NCBI GenBank assembly: GCA_017307505.1
Contig: JAFKEE010000033.1
Span: 108,197-172,196 of the forward strand
Reading direction: 5' to 3'
DNA: 64,000 nucleotides
From: Acidobacteriota bacterium
GTDB lineage: Bacteria; Acidobacteriota; Terriglobia; Bryobacterales; Bryobacteraceae
Shown here: piece by piece, positions 1 to 8,269 of the stretch
How positions within the stretch are numbered: the first letter of the stretch is position 1
How the letters are laid out: every line of letters begins with the position of its first letter
The notes under the pieces: generated by a model
What the model saw: the letters and a program-made list of their open reading frames with translations, nothing else
The model's database searches: none
What the model was told of the DNA's origin: nothing
Translations under genes and position numbers: made by a program

Positions 1-407
1 CTGCACAATGATCCGCTGAGATCATGCAGTCCATGCTTGTACTTCAACCTCTCGCCTTCGAGCATACCGAAGTTGTCTGGATTCATCCGCTCCTTCAGAC
101 TGTCGGTACCGGTGCGGTAGCGTTCAGCCGGATAGAGCTGCTTTTCGATTTCGCCGTGGCGAGCGCCGAAAGCGATGTCCGCCGTCTTGCCGTTGTAATC
201 GCCATAAGTTTGCGATTCAGTGCCCTGGCGGACCGTCATGCGCCCTCCGCGGAAGGCCGCCTCAAACGTATCCTGCTCTTCCCAGCGCTTGTACGCCGCC
301 CACCAGGCATTGATCATTCTCAGTGTGGTGCGGGATTCGCCCTCTTTGAAGGCATCGCCGCTGTTTAACTGAAACGTCAGCGCCCTTCTCGTGAATTGTA
401 GTGACAC
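1..407 (-). pseudogene. Broken minus-strand coding remnant at the window edge
   Basis: Two minus-strand frames here have protein-like composition, and neither reads through alone. One runs from a possible GTG at 407 to a stop at 22-24 and contains segments such as MINAWWAAYKRWEEQDTFE and TYGDYNGKTADIAFGA. A second is open from an ATG at 205 to the window edge and carries KERMNPDNFGMLEGERLK. The natural-looking peptide passes from the first frame to the second near positions 95-110, which suggests one gene split by a frameshift. I do not recognise the family. The gene would continue beyond position 1, so this could also be the start region of an intact neighbour. Confidence is low. Confidence 0.25.
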
Positions 408-934
408 AGCCTAGTCCTTTCGACAGCCAGCTTCTACATCGGCGACCGGGAAAAGAGGAAAGAGTCGCGCGGCCTTCCAACCGCTGGTGCATGGATTCCG
501 ATTCTCAAAGACTCCTCCGGGAGCTGCTCGCTCAGTGCCCCACACGCAAAGCGGGCCGCTCAACTGCCGTCTTCCAGACGGTCTTCCATCGTGACCGCTC
601 AACCGCCCGGGTCTGCACCTGATTCAGGGGCGCGACAGGGCCGATTGAATGCAGTTCGTTTCTTTCTTTAGCTCCGATTGTCCGACCGGGTTGTTCCTCC
701 CGGCTTCCCAGCTACGGGGTAGTATACACCCAGTGTTTCGGCAGCAGCCGCGCCGGCGGAGGCAGGCCTACTGGATTGCCGGACAGTCATGGCTTGCCCA
801 TGCGGCGGGCAAAACCAGCTTGAGTGGATTGGGTTCGGAGGAACCTGCTGGCGGTAAGGGAGTGGCTGTGCTGGCGGCATCGATGATTTGGTGGAGGCAA
901 TTTCAAAGACATTTCTCCCGGCGCGGCAGCTTGG
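408..934. other. Gene-poor stretch with no supported feature
   Basis: Open frames on both strands here are short, mutually overlapping and of poor composition. I see no recognisable family. The only local structure is a short imperfect tandem of GTCTTCCA around 569-590. It may be decayed sequence left of the ECF41 locus. Confidence 0.5.
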
Positions 935-961
935 TGTCACATCCGTACTTACTGGCTCGTC
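935..961 (+). promoter_or_regulatory. ECF41-type promoter
   Basis: TGTCACA lies at 935-941 and CGTC at 958-961, with exactly 16 nt between them. This equals the published ECF41 target consensus TGTCACA-N16-CGTC. It sits 46 nt before the AhpD-like gene, whose downstream partner is itself an ECF41 sigma factor, so an autoregulated two-gene operon is the natural reading. Confidence 0.85.
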
Positions 962-1007
962 ATGAAAGGTAGAAGTAGGAAGTAGAACAAAGAAACGGAG
1001 ACCTTGA

Positions 1008-1502
1008 ATGACTGGCAAAGTGAATACCTTCGCCGCCGCTCCTGCGCTGATGAAGGAGTGGCAAAAGTCCATGCTCTCGCTCTCTGCAGCCTCCAGCCTC
1101 GAGCCGAGCCTGACGGAACTTGTGAAGCTGCGCGCCTCGCAGATCAACGGCTGCGCCAACTGCCTCAACATGCATGCAGCCGAAGCGCGGGAGAGGGGCG
1201 AGACCGAGCAGCGCATCTACGTTCTGCCGGGGTGGCGCGAAGCTCCCTGCTATACCGAACGCGAACGAGCCGCCCTGGAATGGACCGAGGCGCTCACGCG
1301 CCTTTCCGAGGGTCGTGGGCATGAACGCGCCTATGAAGCGCTGAAGGCCCACTTCACGGAAGAGGAGCAGGTCAAACTCACGCTGACGATCAACATCATC
1401 AATGGATGGAATCGTATCGTGGTCGGGTTCGGCCTGTGGGCCGACCTGGATGAGATCAAAGCCATGTCGCAGGCACTCGCCGCGCAGGAAGCGGTAGCTT
1501 GA
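1008..1502 (+). CDS. Carboxymuconolactone decarboxylase / AhpD-like protein
   Basis: A 164-residue all-helical protein of the AhpD/CMD superfamily. The redox motif is C49-x-x-C52 followed by H56 in NGCANCLNMH, as in AhpD-type alkylhydroperoxidases. A peroxidase or general thiol-redox role is therefore likelier than true decarboxylation, but the substrate is unknown. Its TGA overlaps the ATG of the following ECF41 sigma factor (TGATG), so the two are translationally coupled. CMD proteins are the commonest genomic partners of ECF41 sigma factors. An ECF41 promoter lies directly upstream, so this gene is probably the main target of its own sigma factor. Confidence 0.9.
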   Translation: MTGKVNTFAAAPALMKEWQKSMLSLSAASSLEPSLTELVKLRASQINGCANCLNMHAAEARERGETEQRIYVLPGWREAPCYTERERAALEWTEALTRLSEGRGHERAYEALKAHFTEEEQVKLTLTINIINGWNRIVVGFGLWADLDEIKAMSQALAAQEAVA

Positions 1503-2359
1503 TGAGTGGCACGGGCGCGGAAGACGCAGCGGCGGCCTTTGGTCCGCTGCGCTCGAAGCTCGTGCGCGTTGCCTACCGCATGCTCGGCTCCGTACCGGAC
1601 GCCGAGGATGCGGTACAGGAGACCTTCATCCGCTGGATGAGGGTGGATCGCGGCGACGTACGTGAGCCCGAAGCGTTCCTGCGGCGCACGGTGACCCGCG
1701 TCTGTCTGGATCATCTGAAGTCCGCGCGACGCCAGCGGGAAACCTACATTGGGCCTTGGCTGCCGGATCCTGTTGTCGAGGAGGACGAGGTGGAGGATGT
1801 CACCTTGCCGTTGATGCTGGCCCTGGAACGGCTTTCACCGCTGGAACGGGCAGCCTTCCTGCTCCACGATGTATTTGGGCTTGGCTTTGAGGAAGTTGCG
1901 GCGACCATCGACAGAGATGCAACCGCGTGCCGGCAGCTTGCCGCGCGGGCCAGGGTGCACGTGCGGGAAGCGAGGCCACGGTTCGAAGTGGAGAAGAAGC
2001 GGGGTCTTGCCTTGGCGGAGGCCTTCTATACTGCGTCCCGCAGCGGAGACATGCAAGCCTTAGGCGCGCTGCTCGCGGATGACGTGAGAGTGCATGCGGA
2101 TGGCGGCGGCAAGCGCCCGGCGGCGAGGCAACCAGTGGTGGGCTATGAGGCCGTGATGAATGTACACCGCTATCTGGCGGGGTGGTTCCACCAGCATGAA
2201 TCGAAGCTGGTTCGTGTTTGTTTCGTGAACGGGCTGCCTGGTTTCATCACCTGGGAAGCGGATGGAGAACTGCAGACGACTGCTCTGGCGATTGAGGATG
2301 GAAAGATCGCGGCGGTGTATGTCGTGCGGAACCCGGATAAGCTGAGGCACCTGCACTAA
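1502..2359 (+). CDS. ECF41-family RNA polymerase sigma factor with SnoaL-like C-terminal domain
   Basis: A 285-residue sigma factor: region 2 with the PDAEDAVQETFIRW segment, region 4 around residues 105-155, and a fused NTF2/SnoaL-like domain to the C-terminus. All three ECF41 signatures are visible: WLPDP at about 86-90, DGGGK at about 200-204 and NPDKL at 277-281 near the end. In this group the C-terminal domain replaces a separate anti-sigma factor and tunes activity in cis, and none is encoded next door. An in-frame TTG one codon upstream is possible, but ATG at 1502 overlapping the preceding stop is preferred. It presumably recognises the promoter at 935-961. Confidence 0.93.
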   Translation: MSGTGAEDAAAAFGPLRSKLVRVAYRMLGSVPDAEDAVQETFIRWMRVDRGDVREPEAFLRRTVTRVCLDHLKSARRQRETYIGPWLPDPVVEEDEVEDVTLPLMLALERLSPLERAAFLLHDVFGLGFEEVAATIDRDATACRQLAARARVHVREARPRFEVEKKRGLALAEAFYTASRSGDMQALGALLADDVRVHADGGGKRPAARQPVVGYEAVMNVHRYLAGWFHQHESKLVRVCFVNGLPGFITWEADGELQTTALAIEDGKIAAVYVVRNPDKLRHLH

Positions 2360-2470
2360 GGGGTCACGTGGCAGCCTGCGCGCGCCCAGCGCCGCTCTGG
2401 TATCGGGAGAGATTTTCAGACCTCGCAGTGTTAAACTGCGGCCATTCCGACCTTCCAAAGGGGGTGGCTG

Positions 2471-4132
2471 ATGTTCTTGGGCAGGCGCTCGTGGCTGAAG
2501 ACGGCCGGCGGATTGGCGATGAGTTCAACGGTCTCCGCGGCCTCCGGAGTTTCGGAGGGCGATTCGATAGTCGCTACCAAGGGGACGGCCGTGGCGGAGA
2601 CCGAGGCGGGCCAGGTTCGCGGATTTGTGCGGCGTGGCATTTCGACTTTTCGAGGAATCCCCTATGGCGCCTCCACTGCGGGGGCCAGGCGGTTCCGGGC
2701 TCCGGCCAAACCCGAGCCATGGAAGGGCATCCGCAGTTCACTCACCTACGGGTATGTCTGCCCGCAGGAGCCGCGGCCACACTGGGATAAGGACGAAGTC
2801 GCGTTCGTTTATCAATGGGACGACGGCTTTCCGAACGAGGACTGCCTGCGCGTCAATGTGTGGACTCCAGGGCTCGATGGCCGCAAGAGGCCGGTGATGG
2901 TGTGGCTCCACGGCGGAGGCTTCTCGACGGGCTCAGCCCACGACATGAAGACCTATGACGGCGAAAACCTGGCGCGCCGGGGCGATGTGGTGGTGGTGTC
3001 GTTGAATCACCGCGTGGGCGCCCTGGGCTTTCTGAATCTCGCGTCATGGGGCGGCGTTCCATTCGCCGAGTCCGGCAACGTGGGGCTATTAGATGTTGTC
3101 GCGGCGCTGGAATGGGTGCGGGCCAACATCACGAACTTTGGCGGGGATCCCGGCAATGTGACTGTGTTCGGACAATCGGGCGGAGGCGGCAAGGTGACGG
3201 CTCTGATGGCCATGCCGCGTGCGGCGGGGCTGTTCCACAAAGCGATTGTGCAGAGCGGGTCGATGCTGTACATGCCGAGCCCGGAAAAGACAGCTAGACT
3301 GGCTTCGGCGGTGCTTCAGCATCTGGGGTTGCGCGCGGCAGAAGCGACTCGCATCCAGTCGCTGCCCGTGGAGCAGATCATCCAGGTCGGCCTGGCCGCG
3401 GCGAAGACCGTGTATCCGCCAGCAGACTATGCGAAGCCGCTCGAGTTTGGGCGGCATGCGGAGTTGTTCCCGTGGGCTCCAACTGTGGATGGAGTAGTTC
3501 TGCCGGAATCGCCATTTGTGCGAGGCGCGCCGGCGGTGTCAGCGAAGGTCCCGCTGCTGGTGGGTTCCACGCGAACCGAGTTTGGGATCGGCTGGCTCTG
3601 GCCGGAGTTCGAAGAGTACACGATGGACGAGTTGGCGAAGGCGATCACGAAGGGGCACGGGCCGGAGAAGGGGGCGCGGGTGCTGAAGGCGTTGCGGCGT
3701 GGGCATCCCGGCGCGAAGCCTTGCGACCTGTTTGCGCTCTGGCAATCGTCGGGGGTGCGGCGGTCCGTGCTGCAGCAGGCTTCGGCTAAGGCGGCGCAGG
3801 GGGCGGCGCCGGTGTATGTGTACGTATTCGCCTGGAACACGCCGGTGTTGGATGGGCGGATCCGTTCGTACCACTGTGCCGAGTTGCCGTTTGTTTTCGC
3901 AAATACCGACCGCTGCGATCCGGCGACAGGTGGGGGCGCCGCTGCGCGGGCGCTGGCGGAAAGAGTGAGCGATGCGTGGGTGCGGTTTGCACGAAGTGGG
4001 AATCCGAATCACCGCGGGTTGCCGGAGTGGCCAGCGTTTACTCAGGAGAGTGGGGCGACGATGGTCTTCGATAACAGTTGTTCGGTGGTGAACGATCTGG
4101 ACCGTGAGGAACTGGGGGTTCTTGCAGAGTGA
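2471..4132 (+). CDS. Secreted type B carboxylesterase
   Basis: A 553-residue alpha/beta hydrolase of the carboxylesterase/lipase type B family, which hydrolyses ester bonds of unknown substrates. The N-terminus GRRSWLK followed by a small hydrophobic stretch looks like a Tat signal. The oxyanion-hole HGGG is at 147-150. The nucleophile Ser236 sits in FGQSGGGG, a variant of the usual FGESAGG. An acidic residue in STRTEFG and His in YHCAELPFVF complete the triad. The start is supported by a GGGGG-rich Shine-Dalgarno region about 7 nt upstream. It is separate from the ECF41 operon (111 nt gap) and convergent with the DUF2252 gene. Confidence 0.88.
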   Translation: MFLGRRSWLKTAGGLAMSSTVSAASGVSEGDSIVATKGTAVAETEAGQVRGFVRRGISTFRGIPYGASTAGARRFRAPAKPEPWKGIRSSLTYGYVCPQEPRPHWDKDEVAFVYQWDDGFPNEDCLRVNVWTPGLDGRKRPVMVWLHGGGFSTGSAHDMKTYDGENLARRGDVVVVSLNHRVGALGFLNLASWGGVPFAESGNVGLLDVVAALEWVRANITNFGGDPGNVTVFGQSGGGGKVTALMAMPRAAGLFHKAIVQSGSMLYMPSPEKTARLASAVLQHLGLRAAEATRIQSLPVEQIIQVGLAAAKTVYPPADYAKPLEFGRHAELFPWAPTVDGVVLPESPFVRGAPAVSAKVPLLVGSTRTEFGIGWLWPEFEEYTMDELAKAITKGHGPEKGARVLKALRRGHPGAKPCDLFALWQSSGVRRSVLQQASAKAAQGAAPVYVYVFAWNTPVLDGRIRSYHCAELPFVFANTDRCDPATGGGAAARALAERVSDAWVRFARSGNPNHRGLPEWPAFTQESGATMVFDNSCSVVNDLDREELGVLAE

Positions 4133-4175
4133 CTGGGGGTGTGGCTGCGGGCTTGCAAACAGCGCTCGGGTATCG

Positions 4176-4240
4176 TCGCAATTTGGGAACATCGATCCTC
4201 AGCGCCCCCGATTAACACTGCCCTCCCGCCCAAATTGCGA
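4176..4240. repeat. Perfect 12-bp inverted repeat between convergent genes
   Basis: TCGCAATTTGGG (4176-4187) and CCCAAATTGCGA (4229-4240) are exact reverse complements separated by 41 nt. They lie between the convergent esterase and DUF2252 genes. There is no T-run, so this could be a bidirectional transcription barrier or the ends of a small decayed element. The rest of 4133-4378 holds nothing I recognise. Confidence 0.5.
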
Positions 4241-4378
4241 GGACTGAATGCACAAAGCCCACCGGCGTGGTCGAAGACGTGGCAAAGTGAGACAGTGCCT
4301 GTGCTCCGGAACTGCAAGATAGGATTTCGTTCTTGGTAATGCTGGAAGTGGTGGGCCAAGACGTCAGACGCGGCACAA

Positions 4379-5743
4379 CTACCCCGCCAGCGCTTTTACT
4401 TTCTTCTTCTTGATCGCCTCGACCAGGAGGGCGTGGTCCATCACGGTCTGGTCGCCGTAGGCTTCGGCCCAACGGACCATGGCTTCGTCCAGAACCGAGG
4501 AACTGCCGCAGTAACCGGCGATGAGAGCGATGTCGCCGCTGCGGGCGTGTGCCCGGGCCAGCAGGCTGCCCAGTGTGTAGGCGTAACGCTGCCAGTTGCC
4601 GGCGTCGAAGCGTTCCACCGGAATCTGGCCTTTCAGGTTGCGCTGCTGGCGGACGTAGAAGGGCCGGTCGCCGACTGAGGTCCAGCCCAGGAGGATATCT
4701 CCGGAGGCCTGCATCAGACGCTGGTAGTACACCACGCGACGGCCATGATGGGCCTGGAGATCCGGCGGCAGAGCAGGCAGGTGGTCCACCGGGGCCGGTG
4801 CGGTTGCCTCCTTGACCTGAAGGACGAGTGCATCGTTCGCGCAGGCTCCGAACATGAGGACTACATAGTTGCGGACTCCAGCGCTGCCGACGCCGCCGAC
4901 TCTGTGGCCCACGTCGGCAACACGGTAGTGGCGCATCAGGCCTCGGCGCTCGCGCGGCAGGGATTCGACGTAGGCTTCCAGTGCAGCTTCCACAGATTGG
5001 CGGGTCCTGCTATCGACCCGGCTGAGCACCGGCGGGTTGAGTTTGAGGCGCCACGCGCCTTTTGGAGTCTGTTCAGCGAGCTTGGCGAGAGCAGCGTCGC
5101 TGTTTTGTGTGCGGGCCTTCTCCAGGGCCCGGCGCAGCATCGCCAGGTACTTGTGGTCGACGCGGTCAAGGGGTTCGCCTTCCCCGGGGAAGAGGTTCAG
5201 ATACCAGATGTGCAGGGCGCCTTTGTCCTGCAGGAGGATCGCCTGCTGGCGGTAGCCGCGGGCGCAGCGCTCCACGATGGCGGCGCGCTGTTTGCGGGGG
5301 AGTCCGGCCTGGCGGCCAAAGACGTTGATGCTGGCGCAGAGGCGCTTCAGGTCCCACTCCCAGGGGCCGACCCGGGCTTCGTCGAAGTCGTTCAGGTCCA
5401 GGGTAACGTCCCGTTGGGCGGTGCCAAAGAGGCCGAAGTTGGCGATGTGCGCATCGCCACAAATGCCGCCGCAGATGCCGCTGTTGACAGCGCCGGCCAG
5501 GTCGGAGGTCATGATGGCGGCCGCACCCCGCAGGAAGCCGAAGGGGGATGAGGCCATGCGGCCCATGCGGAGAGGCACATAGCGGTCCTGGCGGCCTGAA
5601 TTCGTCTTGAGAATGAGCTGGACCGGATCCGGCCGCTGCGCGGCGGAGGCCCAGTCGCCCAGGCTCTCCCGAGGCACCTTCGCGCGTATCGACTTGCCTT
5701 CGGCCCGACGCTCCTGCCAGCCCCCAGTGCTCGCTTTCGGCAT
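4379..5743 (-). CDS. DUF2252 family protein
   Basis: A 454-residue DUF2252 protein. Members resemble aminoglycoside-phosphotransferase/kinase folds, but the reaction is unknown. Characteristic segments are CGDAHIANFGLF, DLNDFDEARVGPWEWDLKRL (the HxxNF and D-F-D motifs that mimic kinase catalytic and metal-binding residues), and a C-terminal LARAHARSGD. The start at MPKAST (5743) is chosen over an in-frame ATG at 5791 because it gives the usual family N-terminus. The frame stays open upstream, through the antisense of the fumarase gene, for more than 500 codons, which is a base-composition artefact. It is divergent from the fumarate hydratase gene. Confidence 0.85.
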   Translation of the reverse strand: MPKASTGGWQERRAEGKSIRAKVPRESLGDWASAAQRPDPVQLILKTNSGRQDRYVPLRMGRMASSPFGFLRGAAAIMTSDLAGAVNSGICGGICGDAHIANFGLFGTAQRDVTLDLNDFDEARVGPWEWDLKRLCASINVFGRQAGLPRKQRAAIVERCARGYRQQAILLQDKGALHIWYLNLFPGEGEPLDRVDHKYLAMLRRALEKARTQNSDAALAKLAEQTPKGAWRLKLNPPVLSRVDSRTRQSVEAALEAYVESLPRERRGLMRHYRVADVGHRVGGVGSAGVRNYVVLMFGACANDALVLQVKEATAPAPVDHLPALPPDLQAHHGRRVVYYQRLMQASGDILLGWTSVGDRPFYVRQQRNLKGQIPVERFDAGNWQRYAYTLGSLLARAHARSGDIALIAGYCGSSSVLDEAMVRWAEAYGDQTVMDHALLVEAIKKKKVKALAG

Positions 5744-5821
5744 GTTCACCGTTGTAGCAGACACCCGAAGCCCATTCCAGGGGGTTACCATGGTTGTTTG
5801 GTCATTTAGGAGCTCACCGTC

Positions 5822-7336
5822 ATGGAATTCCTCTTCAATAGCCTGCTGGAACTCATAACTCAAACATCCACGAATCTCCCCCCCGACGTACGCGCAGCCA
5901 TGGGCATTGCTCTCAAACAGGAGACCCCGGGCACCCAGTCGCACCAGGCGCTTTCGATCATGGCGACCAACATCGACATGGCCCATGAAGATCAAGGCCC
6001 GATCTGCCAGGACACGGGGATGCCGACTTTCATCGTGCATACGCCGGTGGGTGTGAACCAGCTCGTGATCAAGAAGAAGATCAAGGAAGCAGTGGCGGAG
6101 GCGACGCGGCTGGGCAAGTTGCGGCCCAATTCGGTCGATTCGCTGACCGGCAAGAACTCCGGCAACAACCTGGGCGAAGAGACTCCGGTGATCCACTTTG
6201 AACAGTGGGAGCACGATGAGATCGAAGTGAAGCTGGTGCTGAAGGGCGGCGGCTGCGAGAACAAGAACATCCAGTATTCCCTGCCCTGCGAACTGGACCA
6301 CCTGGGCAAGGCGGGACGCGACCTGGCGGGTGTCCGCAAGTGCATCCTGCACGCGGTGTGGCAGGCTCAGGGCCAGGGGTGCGCCCCCGGTGCGCTGGGC
6401 GTGTGCATCGGCAGCGATCGGGCGCATGGATACGATCTCGCCAAGATGCAGCTTTTCCGGACCTTGGACGACGTGAATCCGAATCCGGAACTGGCCGCGC
6501 TGGAGGCCGAGATTGTGGCCGAGGCCAACCGACTGGGCATCGGCGCGATGGGCCTGGGCGGTGGTGTGGCGCTGATTGGGTGCAAGATCACGGCGGCCAA
6601 CCGCTTGCCCGCCTCGTTCTTCGTCTCGGTGGCTTACGACTGCTGGGCGTTCCGGCGGTTGGGCATCCGGATGGACGCAGGGTCGGGCGCGATTACGCAG
6701 TGGCTGTATCGCGATCCGGAACGGCCGGTGGAGCGTATGGCGAAAGAGACAGGATTCCCTCTGACGGGCCGCGAAGTGATTCTCACGCCGCCGCTGACGG
6801 AAGAGATGATGCGCCAGTTGAAGGTTGGCGATGTGGTAATAATTCGCGGCGAGATGTTCACGGGCCGCGACGCGGTGCACGCCTACCTGATGAAAAACCC
6901 GCCGCCGGTGGATCTGAACGGCGCTGTCCTGTATCACTGCGGTCCGGTGATGCTGAAACAGGGTGAAGAGTGGTTTGTGAAGGCGGCCGGGCCGACCACG
7001 TCGAGCCGCGAGGAACCGTATCAGGCAGAAGTGCTGCGGAATTACGGCGTGAAGGCGGTGATCGGCAAGGGCGGAATGGGCAAGAAGACCCTGGCCGGGT
7101 TGAAGGAGTGCGGCGCGGTCTACCTGCACGGCGTTGGCGGCGCGGCGCAGTTCTATGCGCGCACCGTGAAGAAGGTGCTGGGCGTCCACCTGTTCGACTT
7201 CGGAGTACCCGAAGCGATGTGGCACCTGAAGGTGGAAGACTTCATGGCGATTGTGACCATGGATGCTCACGGCAACTCGCTGCATGCCGATGTGGAACAG
7301 GCCACCGGCGACGTGCTGGAAACAATGAAGGCCTAG
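5822..7336 (+). CDS. Fumarate hydratase class I (fused alpha and beta parts)
   Basis: A 504-residue iron-sulfur hydro-lyase that interconverts fumarate and malate. The N-terminal part has CQDTGMPTF with Cys62 and GGGCENKN as likely 4Fe-4S ligands. GVCIGSDR and a long helical region follow. The C-terminal part (from about residue 315) is the swivelling beta domain with GREVILTPP, HCGPVM and GKGGMGKKT. A single fused chain is the FumA/FumB-like arrangement rather than separate subunits. The related L-tartrate dehydratase cannot be excluded on sequence alone, but length and motifs favour fumarase. TAGGAGC about 9 nt upstream supports the start. Confidence 0.92.
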   Translation: MEFLFNSLLELITQTSTNLPPDVRAAMGIALKQETPGTQSHQALSIMATNIDMAHEDQGPICQDTGMPTFIVHTPVGVNQLVIKKKIKEAVAEATRLGKLRPNSVDSLTGKNSGNNLGEETPVIHFEQWEHDEIEVKLVLKGGGCENKNIQYSLPCELDHLGKAGRDLAGVRKCILHAVWQAQGQGCAPGALGVCIGSDRAHGYDLAKMQLFRTLDDVNPNPELAALEAEIVAEANRLGIGAMGLGGGVALIGCKITAANRLPASFFVSVAYDCWAFRRLGIRMDAGSGAITQWLYRDPERPVERMAKETGFPLTGREVILTPPLTEEMMRQLKVGDVVIIRGEMFTGRDAVHAYLMKNPPPVDLNGAVLYHCGPVMLKQGEEWFVKAAGPTTSSREEPYQAEVLRNYGVKAVIGKGGMGKKTLAGLKECGAVYLHGVGGAAQFYARTVKKVLGVHLFDFGVPEAMWHLKVEDFMAIVTMDAHGNSLHADVEQATGDVLETMKA

Positions 7337-7350
7337 TCCGGTTTGCTGGA

Positions 7351-7376
7351 GGGGGCTCGCCGCGCCGCGAGCCCCC
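7351..7376 (+). terminator. GC-rich hairpin after the fumarase gene
   Basis: GGGGGCTCG (7351-7359) pairs with CGAGCCCCC (7368-7376) over a GC-rich loop, 14 nt after the fumarase stop. No U-tract follows, so it is a probable but not classical intrinsic terminator. Confidence 0.6.
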
Positions 7377-7396
7377 GTTCGCGCCATAATCTAGCA

Positions 7397-7852
7397 ATGC
7401 GGGCGCACCTCTTTCCACCCACCCTCCTCTCCGCCGCGGTGCTGTTTGCGGCGGTGCTTTCCGCGCAGACTCCCTCCGACGAAACCGCGATTCGCGACAC
7501 CATCCGCAAATATGCGGAGGCGCGCGACAACGCCGACGCAAAAGCCACCGAAGCATTGTTCACCGCCGATGCGGACCAACTCGTTTCGTCCGGCGAGTGG
7601 AGGCAAGGCCGAGCGGCCCTGGTGAAAGGCGCGATGAGCAGTTCAAAGAAAGAGACCGGCAAGCGGCTGATCGGCGTGGATACGGTGCGGTTTCTCGCTC
7701 CGGGTGTCGCCATCACTGATGGCCCGTATGAGACAACCAGCGCCAACGGAACGGTCCGCAGGATGCGGACGTGCTTCGTGTTGACGAAAGGCAAAGACGG
7801 ATGGAAGATCGCCGCGATCCGCAACATGCTGCCCGCTCCGCCGGCTAACTAA
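7397..7852 (+). CDS. Small secreted SnoaL/DUF4440-like protein
   Basis: A 151-residue protein with a clear signal peptide (hydrophobic LLSAAVLFAAVLSAQ, cleavage likely after AQ). One NTF2-like alpha+beta domain follows: DETAIRDTIRKYAEARDNAD, then GRAALVKG and a C-terminal GWKIAAIRN strand pair. Such SnoaL-like/DUF4440 domains often bind small hydrophobic ligands, and no catalytic residues can be assigned here. The start ATG at 7397 is preferred to a TTG 18 codons upstream, which would bury the signal peptide and overlap the fumarase terminator. It is probably transcribed alone. Confidence 0.72.
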   Translation: MRAHLFPPTLLSAAVLFAAVLSAQTPSDETAIRDTIRKYAEARDNADAKATEALFTADADQLVSSGEWRQGRAALVKGAMSSSKKETGKRLIGVDTVRFLAPGVAITDGPYETTSANGTVRRMRTCFVLTKGKDGWKIAAIRNMLPAPPAN

Positions 7853-7877
7853 GACGTTACAACAATTCCAGCAACAG

Positions 7878-7902
7878 CTATAGCGAGTTCGGCTATAGTG
7901 AG
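7878..7902 (+). promoter_or_regulatory. Direct repeat CTATAGYGAG, candidate PadR operator
   Basis: CTATAGCGAG (7878-7887) and CTATAGTGAG (7893-7902) are spaced 15 bp apart and end 2 nt before the PadR start codon. The second copy contains TATAGT, a plausible -10 element, so the transcript would be nearly leaderless. This arrangement suggests autoregulation by PadR, which is inference only. Confidence 0.45.
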
Positions 7903-7904
7903 TC

Positions 7905-8258
7905 ATGGAATATCGAGCGGACTCGTTCCTCCCGCTGCACAAGGACACCTTTCACATTCTGGTCTCGCTGGCGGACCGCGATCGCCACGGGTACTCGATC
8001 ATGCAGGACGTTCAGCAGCGTACGGCAGGCAAGCTGCGGCTGAGCCCGAGTACGCTGTATGCGGCCATTAAACGCTTGCTGGAGCAAGGCTTAATCGAGG
8101 AACTGGCCGAGCGGCCGGATGCCGATCACGACGACGAGCGGCGGCGCTACTACCGCCTGACGGAATTGGGCCGTGAAGTGGCACAGGCCGAGGCGCGCCG
8201 GATGGAGCAACTGCTGGCGGATGCGCGGGCCTGCGGGTTGCTGCCGCAAGAGGCGTAG
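7905..8258 (+). CDS. PadR-family transcriptional regulator (ADOP-linked)
   Basis: A 117-residue PadR winged-helix repressor: LPLHKDTFHILVSLADRD, then a winged helix with GYSIMQDVQQRT and LSPSTLYAAIKRLLEQGLIEE, a DDERRRYYRLT wing, and a C-terminal dimerisation helix. The adjacent gene 11 nt downstream encodes an ADOP permease, the standard partner of this PadR subgroup in Acidobacteria. It very likely controls its own operon, and a direct repeat lies just before its start codon. No normal Shine-Dalgarno sequence fits between the repeat and the ATG. Confidence 0.88.
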   Translation: MEYRADSFLPLHKDTFHILVSLADRDRHGYSIMQDVQQRTAGKLRLSPSTLYAAIKRLLEQGLIEELAERPDADHDDERRRYYRLTELGREVAQAEARRMEQLLADARACGLLPQEA

Positions 8259-8269
8259 GGGGAAGGCAA

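Noticed and set aside
668..1216. 182-codon minus-strand frame over the ECF41 promoter and AhpD-like gene
   Set aside because: It is antisense to a well-supported gene and has no family features.
4379..7387. A 1002-codon minus-strand open frame
   Set aside because: Only the last 454 codons (from 5743) are the DUF2252 gene. The rest is antisense to the fumarase gene and has low-complexity His/Arg/Gln-rich composition.
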